Counted from the first letter of the stretch, positions 1 to 5,785 are shown. The stretch is 5,895 nucleotides of DNA from CAYJOG01 sp964371695 [NCBI: uncultured bacterium] (GCA_964371695.1 CAYJOG010000066.1:3899-9793), one strand, 5' to 3'. The notes: a model not told the origin generated them from the sequence alone. A program made the numbers and translations.

Positions 1-157
1 AGACGACGGTCGTCTCGGCCACGGCCCGCAGGCGCTCGTTGATGTCGCGGATGCGCTGGGTGAGCATGGCGATCTGCACTTCAGCCGATCCGTTGTCACC
101 CGGCTTTTGCTGCCAAGTGGTGATGATTTCGCGTTTCTTCTCTTTAAGAAGAGCCAT
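1..157 (-). CDS. rpsO: 30S ribosomal protein S15, N-terminal part (C-terminus outside window)
   Basis: S15 binds the central domain of 16S rRNA early in assembly of the small ribosomal subunit. Only the first 52 codons are present, because the gene runs off the left edge. The N-terminus MALLKEKKREII, then PGDNGSAEVQIAMLTQRI and NERL, matches the S15 family without gaps, including the hallmark GD.GS.EVQ.A.LT.RI stretch at residues 20-36. The ATG at 157-155 has a perfect AGGAGG (168-163) 5 nt upstream. After residue 43 the translation reads RAVAETTVV, where the family normally has the conserved H..KD.HSRRG block used in rRNA binding. This may be real divergence, an insertion, or a problem at a contig end (see findings). 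Its upstream neighbour on the same strand is the pan operon, separated by an apparent terminator, so rpsO probably has its own promoter. Confidence 0.85.
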   Translation of the reverse strand, partial: MALLKEKKREIITTWQQKPGDNGSAEVQIAMLTQRIRDINERLRAVAETTVV

Positions 158-223
158 GGTGTCCTCCTGAAATGTGAATGACCAGAGCAGGCGGGCTCAT
201 TGCCTTGCCCCAGCGAAGCGCGC

Positions 224-232
224 AGGCTAGCA
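224..232 (-). promoter_or_regulatory. Possible extended -10 promoter element for rpsO
   Basis: Read on the minus strand, TGC-TAGCCT resembles an extended -10 (TGn plus a TATAAT-like hexamer) about 67 nt upstream of the rpsO start. No convincing -35 is found 16-18 nt further up. The panB promoter has a similar core (GTGCTAGAAT), which gives this site slight extra support. It would give a leader of roughly 60 nt. Short GAGC/GCTC and GGGC/GCCC pairings in that leader could host S15 autoregulation, but no known S15-binding motif is recognisable. Confidence 0.3.
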
Positions 233-344
233 CAAAACCGGGGCAAATACGAGGGACAGCCTCAGCGGCGTGCTTTTGGGTGGAGTGACGCCCATAACGC
301 GCTGGCTCCAAACACCCCGACAGTGGTTCATCCGGCTTGAAATT

Positions 345-402
345 GGTGGCTCAGGCATCTTGCCTGAGCTTTTAAAAACGCAGGCTGGAAGCCTGCGCTA
401 CC
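345..402. repeat. BIME-like double palindrome, copy 1
   Basis: Two perfect hairpins face each other. The first (349-369, plus strand) has 9-bp arms GCTCAGGCA/TGCCTGAGC around TCT and is preceded by GGTG. The second (379-397) has 8-bp arms CGCAGGCT/AGCCTGCG around GGA; read on the minus strand it is preceded by GGTAG and has a TCC loop. Nine bases (370-378) separate them. A GTAG-like tetranucleotide at the hairpin foot and a pair in inverted orientation are hallmarks of REP/BIME repeats mobilised by REP-associated tyrosine transposases. The minus-strand translation of the right half gives VAQASSLR, a peptide that spurious ORFs acquire by reading through such repeats. Compare copy 2 at 5786-5836. 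Confidence 0.7.
372..397 (-). terminator. Intrinsic terminator of the panBCD operon (embedded in the repeat)
   Basis: On the minus strand, 29 nt after the panD stop, the hairpin CGCAGGCT-TCC-AGCCTGCG is followed at once by TTTTTAAA. This is the form of a Rho-independent terminator. The same hairpin read on the plus strand is followed by CTACCACTTTTTT, so it may also stop transcription from the other side. The second hairpin of the repeat (369-349) comes next and could back it up. The terminator is made from a dispersed repeat rather than a gene-specific sequence. Confidence 0.65.
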
Positions 403-426
403 ACTTTTTTAAAACCAGATAAACCA

Positions 427-840
427 CTACGCCAGATGCAAACCCGGAAACAGCTCCTCCGGCACGGTGTGGGCCGGTTCATTCGGCACTTCGCCCACCA
501 CGCGGTTGTGATCGTCCAGAAACACCATTTTGGGCTTGAAGTCGCATAACTCAGCGGCATCGAACATGCCGTAGCTGATGATGATCACCTTGTCCCCCGG
601 ATGCACCAGCCGCGCCGCCGCGCCGTTCAGGCAAATGTCGCCCGCGCCGCGCTGGCCCTCAATCACATAGGTCTCAAACCGCGCCCCGTTGTTGCAGTTG
701 ACAATCTGCACCTTTTCATAGGGCAGCAAGTCCGCCGCCTCCATCAGGTCGGTGCTGATGGTGATGCTGCCCATGTAATTGAGGTTCGCCTGGGTGACGG
801 TGGCGCGATGCAGCTTGCTTTTGGCCATGGTGCGGATCAT
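427..840 (-). CDS. panD: Aspartate 1-decarboxylase (PanD), proenzyme
   Basis: This cytoplasmic pyruvoyl enzyme decarboxylates L-aspartate to beta-alanine, the amine half of pantothenate. The 137-aa product aligns without gaps to E. coli PanD over its N-terminal half. MIRTM is followed by K9, the self-cleavage site G24-S25 (YMGS; Ser25 becomes the pyruvoyl group), R54, T57, Y58, N72 and the NGAAA loop at 72-76. All expected catalytic and processing residues are present, so it should mature into beta and alpha chains. It is about 11 residues longer than the E. coli protein at the C-terminus. The ATG at 840 overlaps the panC stop as ATGA, and AGGAGG lies at 853-848, 7 nt upstream, inside panC. 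This suggests translational coupling. It is the last gene of the operon. Confidence 0.97.
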   Translation of the reverse strand: MIRTMAKSKLHRATVTQANLNYMGSITISTDLMEAADLLPYEKVQIVNCNNGARFETYVIEGQRGAGDICLNGAAARLVHPGDKVIIISYGMFDAAELCDFKPKMVFLDDHNRVVGEVPNEPAHTVPEELFPGLHLA

Positions 841-1715
841 TGGAGAGCCTCCTGTGGGGCAGGTTTTTGGGATGGTTTCGCTTCGTCGTTGTCAATCAGG
901 CGGGTGCGGCCCAGGCGCACCGCCAGCAGCAGGCGCACGGGGGCGGTAATGGTTTTCACCGGCTCCAGCGTGTCCGGGTTCACGATGGCCACATAATCCA
1001 CCCCCGCGCCGGGTGTGGCTTCTATCAGCTTCAGCATCTTGCGCCGCACGTTTTCTGCGCCCGTGGCCCCCGCAGCGATTTCTTTTTGCCCCAGGCGAAT
1101 GGCCCGCACCAGACACAACGCGTCCTGCCGCTGTTTTGCGCTGAGATAAACGTTGCGGCTACTCAGCGCCAGACCGTCGTGTTCCCGCACCGTGGGCACG
1201 CCGTGCAGGCGCAGGGGCAGGTCCAGGTCGGCGACCATTTTTTTCATCAGGGTGAACTGCTGAAAGTCCTTGAGGCCAAACCACGCGTCGTGGGGCGCCA
1301 CCGCCGTGAATAGCTTGAGCACCACCGTGCTCACACCGGTGAAAAATCCGGGCCGGTGCGCGCCCTCCCAGCAGTCACCCATGGGGCCGGGGTGAACACG
1401 AAAACTGTGGCCGGGGGGATACATGGTGGCGGGGGTGGGATAAAACAGGGCGTCCACGCCGTGCTGGCGGGCCAGGGCGCGGTCGCGCCGGTCGTCGCGG
1501 GGATAGGTGGCGAAGTCTTCGTTCGGCCCAAACTGTAGTGGATTCACGAAGATGCTCAGGACAAGGCGGTCGCAGTTTTTTCGCGCCTTTTCCAGCAGTT
1601 TGCCGTGGCCCGCGTGCAGATATCCCATGGTGGGCACAAACCCCACGCGGTGGCCCTGGCTCTGCCACTGCTGGCTCAGCTTTTGCATGGCCCTGGGAGA
1701 GGTGAGGGTTTTCAC
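837..1715 (-). CDS. panC: Pantothenate synthetase (pantoate--beta-alanine ligase)
   Basis: PanC condenses pantoate with beta-alanine through a pantoyl-adenylate, using ATP, in the last step of pantothenate synthesis. The 292-aa protein shows the nucleotidylyltransferase HIGH-type motif [10 protein letters not shown] (28-37), [15 protein letters not shown] (54-68), WEGAHRPG (116-123), the KDFQQ pantoate/ATP-site segment (149-153), DGLALSSRN (180-188) and VNPDTLEP near the C-terminus. FGLKD and RPGFF replace the more common FGEKD and RPGHF. A tail of about 17 residues follows the usual end (RLIDN). I chose the GTG at 1715-1713: it begins the conserved N-terminus (KTLTSPRAM), sits 2 nt after the panB stop and has GGAG at 1724-1721. 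The frame stays open upstream to 2261, but that part only shadows panB. The stop overlaps the panD start. Confidence 0.96.
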   Translation of the reverse strand: MKTLTSPRAMQKLSQQWQSQGHRVGFVPTMGYLHAGHGKLLEKARKNCDRLVLSIFVNPLQFGPNEDFATYPRDDRRDRALARQHGVDALFYPTPATMYPPGHSFRVHPGPMGDCWEGAHRPGFFTGVSTVVLKLFTAVAPHDAWFGLKDFQQFTLMKKMVADLDLPLRLHGVPTVREHDGLALSSRNVYLSAKQRQDALCLVRAIRLGQKEIAAGATGAENVRRKMLKLIEATPGAGVDYVAIVNPDTLEPVKTITAPVRLLLAVRLGRTRLIDNDEAKPSQKPAPQEALQ

Positions 1716-1717
1716 GG

Positions 1718-2581
1718 TTACTCCGACACCACCTTGAGAGGTGTTTTGGGCGTGGCCTGACCATAAGGCGCGGCGGCCTCCGACCCGGCGGCGATGGTGT
1801 GCTCGGCGGCGGGGAACTGATGATTTTTCACTTCCTGCACATAAGCCTTCACCGCCGTGCCCACGGCCCAGCGGCCATCCAGATATTTTTTGACAAAGCG
1901 TGGTGTCTTGCCCGGCGTGAGGCCGAGGTAGTCGTGCAGCACCAGCACCTGACCACTCACGTCTTTTCCCGCACCAATGCCGATGGTGGGAATGGTGAGC
2001 GATGCGGTGATCTCCCCCGCCACACCGGCGGGCACACATTCCAGCACCAGGGCGCTGGCCCCGGCCTCCTGCACCCGCAGGGCTTCTTCCTTGAGGTGTT
2101 CGGCCTCGGCGCGGGTTTTGCCCTGGGCCTTGTAGCCCCCCAACTGATGCACCGACTGGGGCGTGAGACCCAGGTGCCCCACCACGGGCACCCCCGCCTG
2201 CACCAGACCGCGAATCTGCGGCAGCACCGGCGTGCCGCCCTCCAGCTTCACCGCCTGACACCAGCCCTGCTGCATCATGCGGCAGCCCATGTCCACCGCC
2301 TGGGCGCGGCTCTTTTGATAGGTGTTGAAGGGCAAATCGGCGATGACGGGGATTTTTTTCACCCCCCGCGTAACGGCGCGGGTGAACAGTAGCATTTCGT
2401 CAAAAGTGACCTGCAGGGTGGTGGGATAACCCAGCAGCACCATGCCCGCGCTGTCGCCCACCAGAATGGCGTCCACGCCGTTTTCCTCCAGCAACGCAGC
2501 AAACAGCGCGTCATAGGCGGTGGAAACAACAATCGCCTCCCCCTGCTCCTTTTTTTGCGCAAACACGGCAAGACCGGCCAT
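1718..2581 (-). CDS. panB: 3-methyl-2-oxobutanoate hydroxymethyltransferase (ketopantoate hydroxymethyltransferase)
   Basis: PanB transfers a hydroxymethyl group from 5,10-methylene-tetrahydrofolate to alpha-ketoisovalerate, giving ketopantoate, the first committed step of pantothenate synthesis. The 287-aa TIM-barrel protein contains TAYD (21-24), VGDSAGM (41-47, Mg-binding Asp43), ADLPF (81-85, Asp82), VKLEGG (111-116, Lys112 and Glu114), GHLGLTPQS (135-143, His136), LVLECVP (178-184, catalytic Glu181) and IGIGAG. Every active-site position known from E. coli PanB is kept. The C-terminus is roughly 20-25 residues longer than in E. coli. The ATG at 2581 has AGGAGG at 2592-2587, 5 nt away. 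It is the first gene of the operon, with the promoter near 2702-2730 and a leader of about 110 nt. Confidence 0.97.
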   Translation of the reverse strand: MAGLAVFAQKKEQGEAIVVSTAYDALFAALLEENGVDAILVGDSAGMVLLGYPTTLQVTFDEMLLFTRAVTRGVKKIPVIADLPFNTYQKSRAQAVDMGCRMMQQGWCQAVKLEGGTPVLPQIRGLVQAGVPVVGHLGLTPQSVHQLGGYKAQGKTRAEAEHLKEEALRVQEAGASALVLECVPAGVAGEITASLTIPTIGIGAGKDVSGQVLVLHDYLGLTPGKTPRFVKKYLDGRWAVGTAVKAYVQEVKNHQFPAAEHTIAAGSEAAAPYGQATPKTPLKVVSE

Positions 2582-2592
2582 GACCGCCTCCT

Positions 2593-2695
2593 TTTTGGCT
2601 TTGGGGCCACCGCCTGTTTTGGGTCCTCTGCCTTTCGGCTCAAGGCCCGGCAGGGGCCGGGGAATAACGTCTGTCCGGTTCGTTGTGATACCGGC
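2593..2695 (-). promoter_or_regulatory. Structured 5' leader of the pan operon
   Basis: Between the predicted start site (about 2695) and the panB ribosome site, the minus-strand RNA can form three short hairpins in a row. They are CCGGT/ACCGG with a 10-nt loop (2694-2675), CCCGGC/GCCGGG with a 4-nt loop (2661-2646), and GCC-GAAA-GGC with a GNRA-type tetraloop (2639-2630). None is followed by a U-run, so there is no obvious attenuator. A panB-associated RNA motif ('pan' RNA) has been described in other bacteria; I cannot confirm a match from the sequence. In a GC-rich genome some pairing is expected by chance. Confidence 0.35.
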
Positions 2696-2701
2696 AGGAG
2701 A

Positions 2702-2730
2702 ATTCTAGCACCCCCCACCGACTTCGGCAA
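2702..2730 (-). promoter_or_regulatory. panB: Sigma-70-type promoter for panBCD
   Basis: On the minus strand, TTGCCG (2730-2725) and TAGAAT (2707-2702) are separated by exactly 17 nt. The -10 is preceded by TGC, making an extended -10 (TGCTAGAAT). This is the best promoter-like sequence in the panB/SLH-gene divergent region and lies about 120 nt upstream of the panB start. Transcription would begin near 2695. Confidence 0.65.
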
Positions 2731-2768
2731 TTCAAAGGCGGTTTTGATAAGATGGTCCCTTCCATGAA

Positions 2769-2786
2769 CGCCCCTTAACCGGGGCG
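2769..2786. repeat. Hairpin just upstream of the SLH-gene ribosome site
   Basis: A perfect 6-bp inverted repeat, CGCCCC/GGGGCG with loop TTAACC, lies 6 nt before the AGGAG of the SLH-protein gene, in the region between the divergent genes. It could be an mRNA leader hairpin or an operator. No clear -35/-10 pair for the rightward gene could be identified in 2701-2805; TAAGAT at 2748-2753 is a weak -10 candidate without a -35. Confidence 0.4.
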
Positions 2787-2805
2787 CAAAGCAGGAGACT
2801 GGTGC

Positions 2806-4125
2806 ATGCCCAAACAAAACCTTAGAACTTGTTTTAAAAGTCCATCGTGGACTTTTAAAACCCAACGCCTTCGGGGGCAAAGCCCCCTTGGCGTGGCGAA
2901 AACCTGCGCTTTTTCAAAGCTCCGGTTTTCGGGCGCGGTCATCCATGACCGCAAGAGCCTGTCCAAAGCGGGCCCTGTTTCACTTGGCCCACTTTTAAAA
3001 CAGGCTCTTAATTTTTCGTCTTTTCTAATGCTGACTGGCCTGATGCTGGCCGCCCCGGCGCTGGCAAACCCCGGCCCCCTGCCCAAGGATAATTCCTCCA
3101 GCCACTGGGCCGCCGAAGCCACGCGCAAGGCGTTTGATTACGGCATTTTCACGGGTTATCCCGACGGCACCTTCCGGGGCGAGCGCCCCCTCACCCACTA
3201 CGAAGCCGCCACGGTGGCGGGGCGTCTGTTCGACAAACTGGCCCAGGAGCACATCACCACCCAATACGTGGCCAAAAAAGACATGGAAGTCGCCGAGAAC
3301 AAGTACGCCACCCTGGTGGCCCAGGGCAAGCTGGACGCCGACGGCCTCAAGGCCCAGGTCAGCAGCCTGCAGGATGAGCTGGAAGACCTGAAAAAGCAAA
3401 AGCGCAACATGATGAAGGAAATGGAAAAGCGCATGAAAAAGATGCAGGCGAGCGCCATGCCCGGCATGCCCGCCGCCATGACAGGCAAACCCGCCGCTCC
3501 GGCCCCCAGGGCCGAGGCCAGACCGGCCCCCGCGCCAGCCCCTGAAGAAGACGAAATGGACCTCTCGCACCACCGCACCAAACCCAACAAAACCGTGGCC
3601 ATGTCCCCCAAAGAGATGCAGCCCGTCAAAGGGGCCAGCGCCAAAGGCCCCCAGCCGGGCAAGGGACCAAAAGCCAGCCGCCTGCTGCTGGGCGCGGGTG
3701 TGTATGCCCCCCAGGGCGGCGACGCCGACGCCGGTTTCACCTGGGCGGTGAATTATCTGTTCCGCCCCACCTCGGCCCGCTCGCTGATGCTGGGTTATAA
3801 CCGGGCCGACGGCCTGGGTGTGGGCACGGGGGCCGAGGCAGATTTCAGTCAGGCCAGCCTCACCTATCTGCTGAAAACCCCCTCGGCCAAAAGCCGCCTG
3901 GGTTATGGCGTGGGCGTGGATCTGGCCACGGTGAACTTTTCCACCGCTGCGGTGGAGGCCGATGAGTCTGACCTGGGCTGGCACGTGCTGCTGAACTACC
4001 GCCTCACCCCCCGGTTTCTGGCCGAGATGCGCGTGAACGGCGGCGGCACTGACCTGGGCACGGGCGCGGTTTCCACCGGCGGCAACGGCGTGAGCCTGCG
4101 CCTGCTCACCGGCGCGGGGATGTGA
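2806..4125 (+). CDS. SLH-domain envelope protein with coiled coil and barrel-like C-terminus; signal peptide interrupted in frame by a palindromic element
   Basis: A 439-aa product of the type that ties an outer membrane to the cell wall. Residues 1-5 (MPKQN) start a signal peptide, and residues 6-67 come from an inserted repeat. The hydrophobic core then resumes (NFSSFLMLTGLMLAAPALA), with a signal-peptidase-like ALA site near residue 87. One SLH domain follows at about 95-145 (HW...A...GI.TGYPDGTF...PLT..EAA), then a Lys/Glu-rich coiled coil (about 155-215) and an Ala/Pro-rich linker (about 216-290). The last ~148 residues alternate polar and hydrophobic in short Gly/Tyr-containing strands, like a small beta barrel. 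SLH domains bind cell-wall polymers, so the SLH part should face the periplasm; this is inference. The ATG at 2806 has AGGAG 8 nt upstream (2793-2797). Later in-frame ATGs (3028, 3043) lack a ribosome site and would cut away most of the signal peptide. Whether the present protein is exported is uncertain. Confidence 0.85.
   Translation: MPKQNLRTCFKSPSWTFKTQRLRGQSPLGVAKTCAFSKLRFSGAVIHDRKSLSKAGPVSLGPLLKQALNFSSFLMLTGLMLAAPALANPGPLPKDNSSSHWAAEATRKAFDYGIFTGYPDGTFRGERPLTHYEAATVAGRLFDKLAQEHITTQYVAKKDMEVAENKYATLVAQGKLDADGLKAQVSSLQDELEDLKKQKRNMMKEMEKRMKKMQASAMPGMPAAMTGKPAAPAPRAEARPAPAPAPEEDEMDLSHHRTKPNKTVAMSPKEMQPVKGASAKGPQPGKGPKASRLLLGAGVYAPQGGDADAGFTWAVNYLFRPTSARSLMLGYNRADGLGVGTGAEADFSQASLTYLLKTPSAKSRLGYGVGVDLATVNFSTAAVEADESDLGWHVLLNYRLTPRFLAEMRVNGGGTDLGTGAVSTGGNGVSLRLLTGAGM
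2821..3010 (+). mobile_element. MITE-like palindromic element inserted in frame in a coding sequence
   Basis: CTTA occurs at 2821-2824 and again at 3007-3010, exactly 186 bp apart, consistent with a 4-bp target duplication (or TTA) around a ~182-bp element. Near the ends lie inverted copies of TGTTTTAAAAGT (2830-2841 and 2991-3002). Inside is a chain of hairpins: 14-bp arms 2831-2844/2848-2861 with a TCG loop; GGGGGC/GCCCCC (2873-2887) within ACGCC/GGCGT; CGAAAACC/GGTTTTCG (2897-2931) enclosing GCTTT/AAAGC; GCGGTCAT/ATGACCGC (2935-2952); and AAGAGCCTGT/ACAGGCTCTT (2953-3009) enclosing GGGCC/GGCCC. There is no transposase ORF, so movement would need a helper in trans. The reading frame of the host gene passes through without a stop, adding 62 residues. 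I do not recognise a named family. Confidence 0.75.
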
Positions 4126-4141
4126 CTATAAGTTCCTGCAC

Positions 4142-4174
4142 CGGCGCAAGGTGTTAACATCGCGCCGTGGTTTT
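4142..4174 (+). terminator. Weak hairpin plus T-run after the SLH-protein gene
   Basis: CGGCGC (4142-4147) pairs with GCGCCG (4162-4167) across a 14-nt loop that contains GTTAAC. TGG and then TTTT follow. It lies 16 nt past the stop and could be a partial terminator. The loop also holds TGTTAACAT (4152-4160), a poor extended -10 with no good -35, which could contribute a promoter for the next gene. Nothing else stands out in 4126-4216. Confidence 0.3.
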
Positions 4175-4216
4175 CCGCCTGCTTTCACGCATTGACGGCC
4201 TTGGAGTTGTCCTGAC

Positions 4217-4966
4217 ATGACCGACAAACCTGTGTTGCCCCAGGTGGATGAAACCTTTGGCCTGTCGCAGGAGGAATATCAGCGCCTGGCCACCCTGCTG
4301 GCCCGTTATCAGGTGGCGATGAAAAAAGACATCTACGCCGACTTCAAGGCCAAGGACATTCTGGATTTCCTGTTTACCTATGTGTATCAACCCGGCGAAG
4401 ACCGCAGCGCCAACGACAGCGCCTGGGCCACGCGGTTCAAGTCGGTGTTTCTGCGTTATGGCCGCAACTGGGAGACCGTGCGGCGGCAGTCCAGCGGCAA
4501 GTTCATGGGGGCGGGCAAGGCCCTGCTGGACAGCGTGGGGCTGATGTTCCGTTTTTATGCGCTGACTGATCAGCTCGACACCGAAATGCTCGAAGTGCTG
4601 GCGGGCAAGTTCAAGGGCAAGGTGATGAAGCTGGAGGCCATGCCGCAAAAAGAATATGAAGCGGCCTTTCGCCAGACCGACCCCGGCGGTGGCCGCCGCC
4701 GATTGCAGGTGCAACTGGCCGACGACCTGCTGGGCATCGTCATCACCGTGGCCAAGTCGCCCATGGCCATGGGGGGCATCCGGGCGGGCCTGGCGCTGGC
4801 AAGCCGGTTTGCGCCGCCGGGCTTTAAAGATGTCATTCCCTTCGCTCAAAAGATCATCGAAGAGGGCCTGAAGGTGCTGGGGCCTTACATGAACAACGCC
4901 GACCCGCTGCGCCGCGAGATGCTGGACCTGGAAGAAGCCTACATCCGCCGGGTGCTTGGAGAATAG
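4217..4966 (+). CDS. Uncharacterised protein, first of two tandem paralogs (FFLEELY-motif-like)
   Basis: A 249-aa, probably cytoplasmic protein with no signal peptide or clear membrane segment; predicted largely helical. Its most recognisable blocks are YADF...DILDFLFTYVYQPGED (40-62), FYALTDQLDTEM (113-124), EYEAAFRQTD (146-155), a basic GRRRLQVQLADDLLG stretch (159-173) and PGFKDVIPFAQ (201-211). The same blocks recur in the next gene. The order of a DFL..VY.P segment, an L..QLD.EM helix, a Y..A(F/W)R segment and R...Q/P....L.....FKD..PF resembles, from memory, the 'FFLEELY motif' hypothetical proteins of Proteobacteria (DUF8198-like). That assignment is tentative and gives no function. The start ATG has GGAG at 4203-4206, a rather long 10 nt away. 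The gene abuts the next with no gap, so the two are surely co-transcribed. Confidence 0.85.
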   Translation: MTDKPVLPQVDETFGLSQEEYQRLATLLARYQVAMKKDIYADFKAKDILDFLFTYVYQPGEDRSANDSAWATRFKSVFLRYGRNWETVRRQSSGKFMGAGKALLDSVGLMFRFYALTDQLDTEMLEVLAGKFKGKVMKLEAMPQKEYEAAFRQTDPGGGRRRLQVQLADDLLGIVITVAKSPMAMGGIRAGLALASRFAPPGFKDVIPFAQKIIEEGLKVLGPYMNNADPLRREMLDLEEAYIRRVLGE

Positions 4967-5737
4967 GTGTCCGGTCTTTCTTTGCCCGAACCCAAAACCC
5001 CGGCTGATCTGGCACAGGAAGCCGGTGTGAGCGAGGCGGCCTGGGGGCACATCGGCCAACTGCTGGCGACGCACCAGTCCCGTCAAAAACGCCAGCTTTA
5101 TGCAGACTTTGTCGCCCACGAGGTGGTGGATTTTCTGCTCACCCACGTGTATGCGCCGGGTGAAGAAGACAGGCCGGGCCAGGGCATCTGGTCAGACCGT
5201 TTCCACGCCGTTTACATGCGTTATCACCAGCGCATTTTTACCTACGCCCTGCATCCACACCCGGCGCTGAAACTGGGATATGGCCTGTTTTTTCTGGAGA
5301 CCCTGCACACCATGTTCCACTTTTATGGCGTCACGCACCAGTTGGATACCGAAATGACCCGCCTGCTCACCGACTGGCTGGGCAACAAGGAGCTTCTATC
5401 TGTCCGGGAGATTCCCGAAGTGTTGTATCAACAGGCTTGGCGCGCCACCGGCCCCGCCAAGGAACGCCGCCGCGAACAGGTGCTGCTGGCGAATGAACTG
5501 TTTGGCAAGGTGGTGACGGTGCTGCGCTCACCGGTGGCGCTGGCCACGGTGCAGGGGGGACTGTCGCTGCTGGGGGCCGTAGCCCCAAAAAACTTCAAGG
5601 ACATCGTGCCCTTTGCCCGACAGACCATTGACGAAGGCCAGCGGGTGGTGCGCCCCCACCTGCGGCAGGTCGAGGAACTGCGCCAGGACATGTTGCGGCG
5701 CGAGATGGGGTTTATCGAAACCATGCTGGCGGATTGA
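4967..5737 (+). CDS. Uncharacterised protein, second of two tandem paralogs (FFLEELY-motif-like)
   Basis: A 256-aa paralog of the preceding gene product. Shared blocks include YADF...VVDFLLTHVYAPGE (45-66), a W..RF..V..RY segment (75-86), HFYGVTHQLDTEM (118-130), YQQAWR (154-159), a basic RRREQVLLANELFGKVVTV stretch (167-185) and NFKDIVPFAR (209-218). It has a FFLE sequence (108-111), His-rich surroundings (H96, H98, H114, H118, H124) absent from the first copy, and a slightly longer N-terminus. No signal peptide or catalytic motif is recognised. Translation starts at a GTG (4967) that directly follows the TAG of the first paralog, with GGAG at 4958-4961, 5 nt away, inside the upstream gene; the two are probably translationally coupled. 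Equal stoichiometry and a heteromeric complex are possible but not shown. Confidence 0.85.
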   Translation: MSGLSLPEPKTPADLAQEAGVSEAAWGHIGQLLATHQSRQKRQLYADFVAHEVVDFLLTHVYAPGEEDRPGQGIWSDRFHAVYMRYHQRIFTYALHPHPALKLGYGLFFLETLHTMFHFYGVTHQLDTEMTRLLTDWLGNKELLSVREIPEVLYQQAWRATGPAKERRREQVLLANELFGKVVTVLRSPVALATVQGGLSLLGAVAPKNFKDIVPFARQTIDEGQRVVRPHLRQVEELRQDMLRREMGFIETMLAD

Positions 5738-5785
5738 GCGCCGCACTCTTTGCTGTTGGATTTATGGATTACAGGGATTTTTCAA

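Noticed and set aside
233-344. Possible small RNA or tRNA in the gap between rpsO and the repeat
   Set aside because: No cloverleaf, promoter-terminator pair or coding frame with a ribosome site could be made out.
345-402. CRISPR-like repeat at the double palindrome
   Set aside because: Only one bipartite unit is present here, without regular spacers; the structure fits REP/BIME-type repeats.
372-560. Small minus-strand ORF ending in VAQASSLRF
   Set aside because: It overlaps panD in another frame and its tail only translates the palindromic repeat.
601-1313. Plus-strand ORFs opposite panD and panC
   Set aside because: Antisense shadows. The minus strand encodes clear PanD and PanC with all active-site residues.
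1716-2261. Open frame extending panC upstream to an ATG at 2261 (474-aa product)
   Set aside because: The extra 182 residues read panB in another frame and are Arg/Gly-rich nonsense. The conserved PanC N-terminus and a ribosome site place the start at the GTG at 1715.
2775-3128. Minus-strand ORF spanning the inserted element
   Set aside because: There is no ribosome site or recognisable domain. It exists because the palindromic element is open on both strands and the flanks are antisense to the SLH gene.
3025-3984. 319-aa minus-strand ORF opposite the SLH-protein gene
   Set aside because: Gly/His-rich composition typical of an antisense shadow of a GC-rich gene. The plus strand has an SLH domain and a signal peptide.
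4154-5146. 330-aa minus-strand ORF across the tandem paralogs
   Set aside because: It spans two real genes and their junction, with low-complexity His/Gln/Gly-rich composition. The plus-strand paralogy is decisive.
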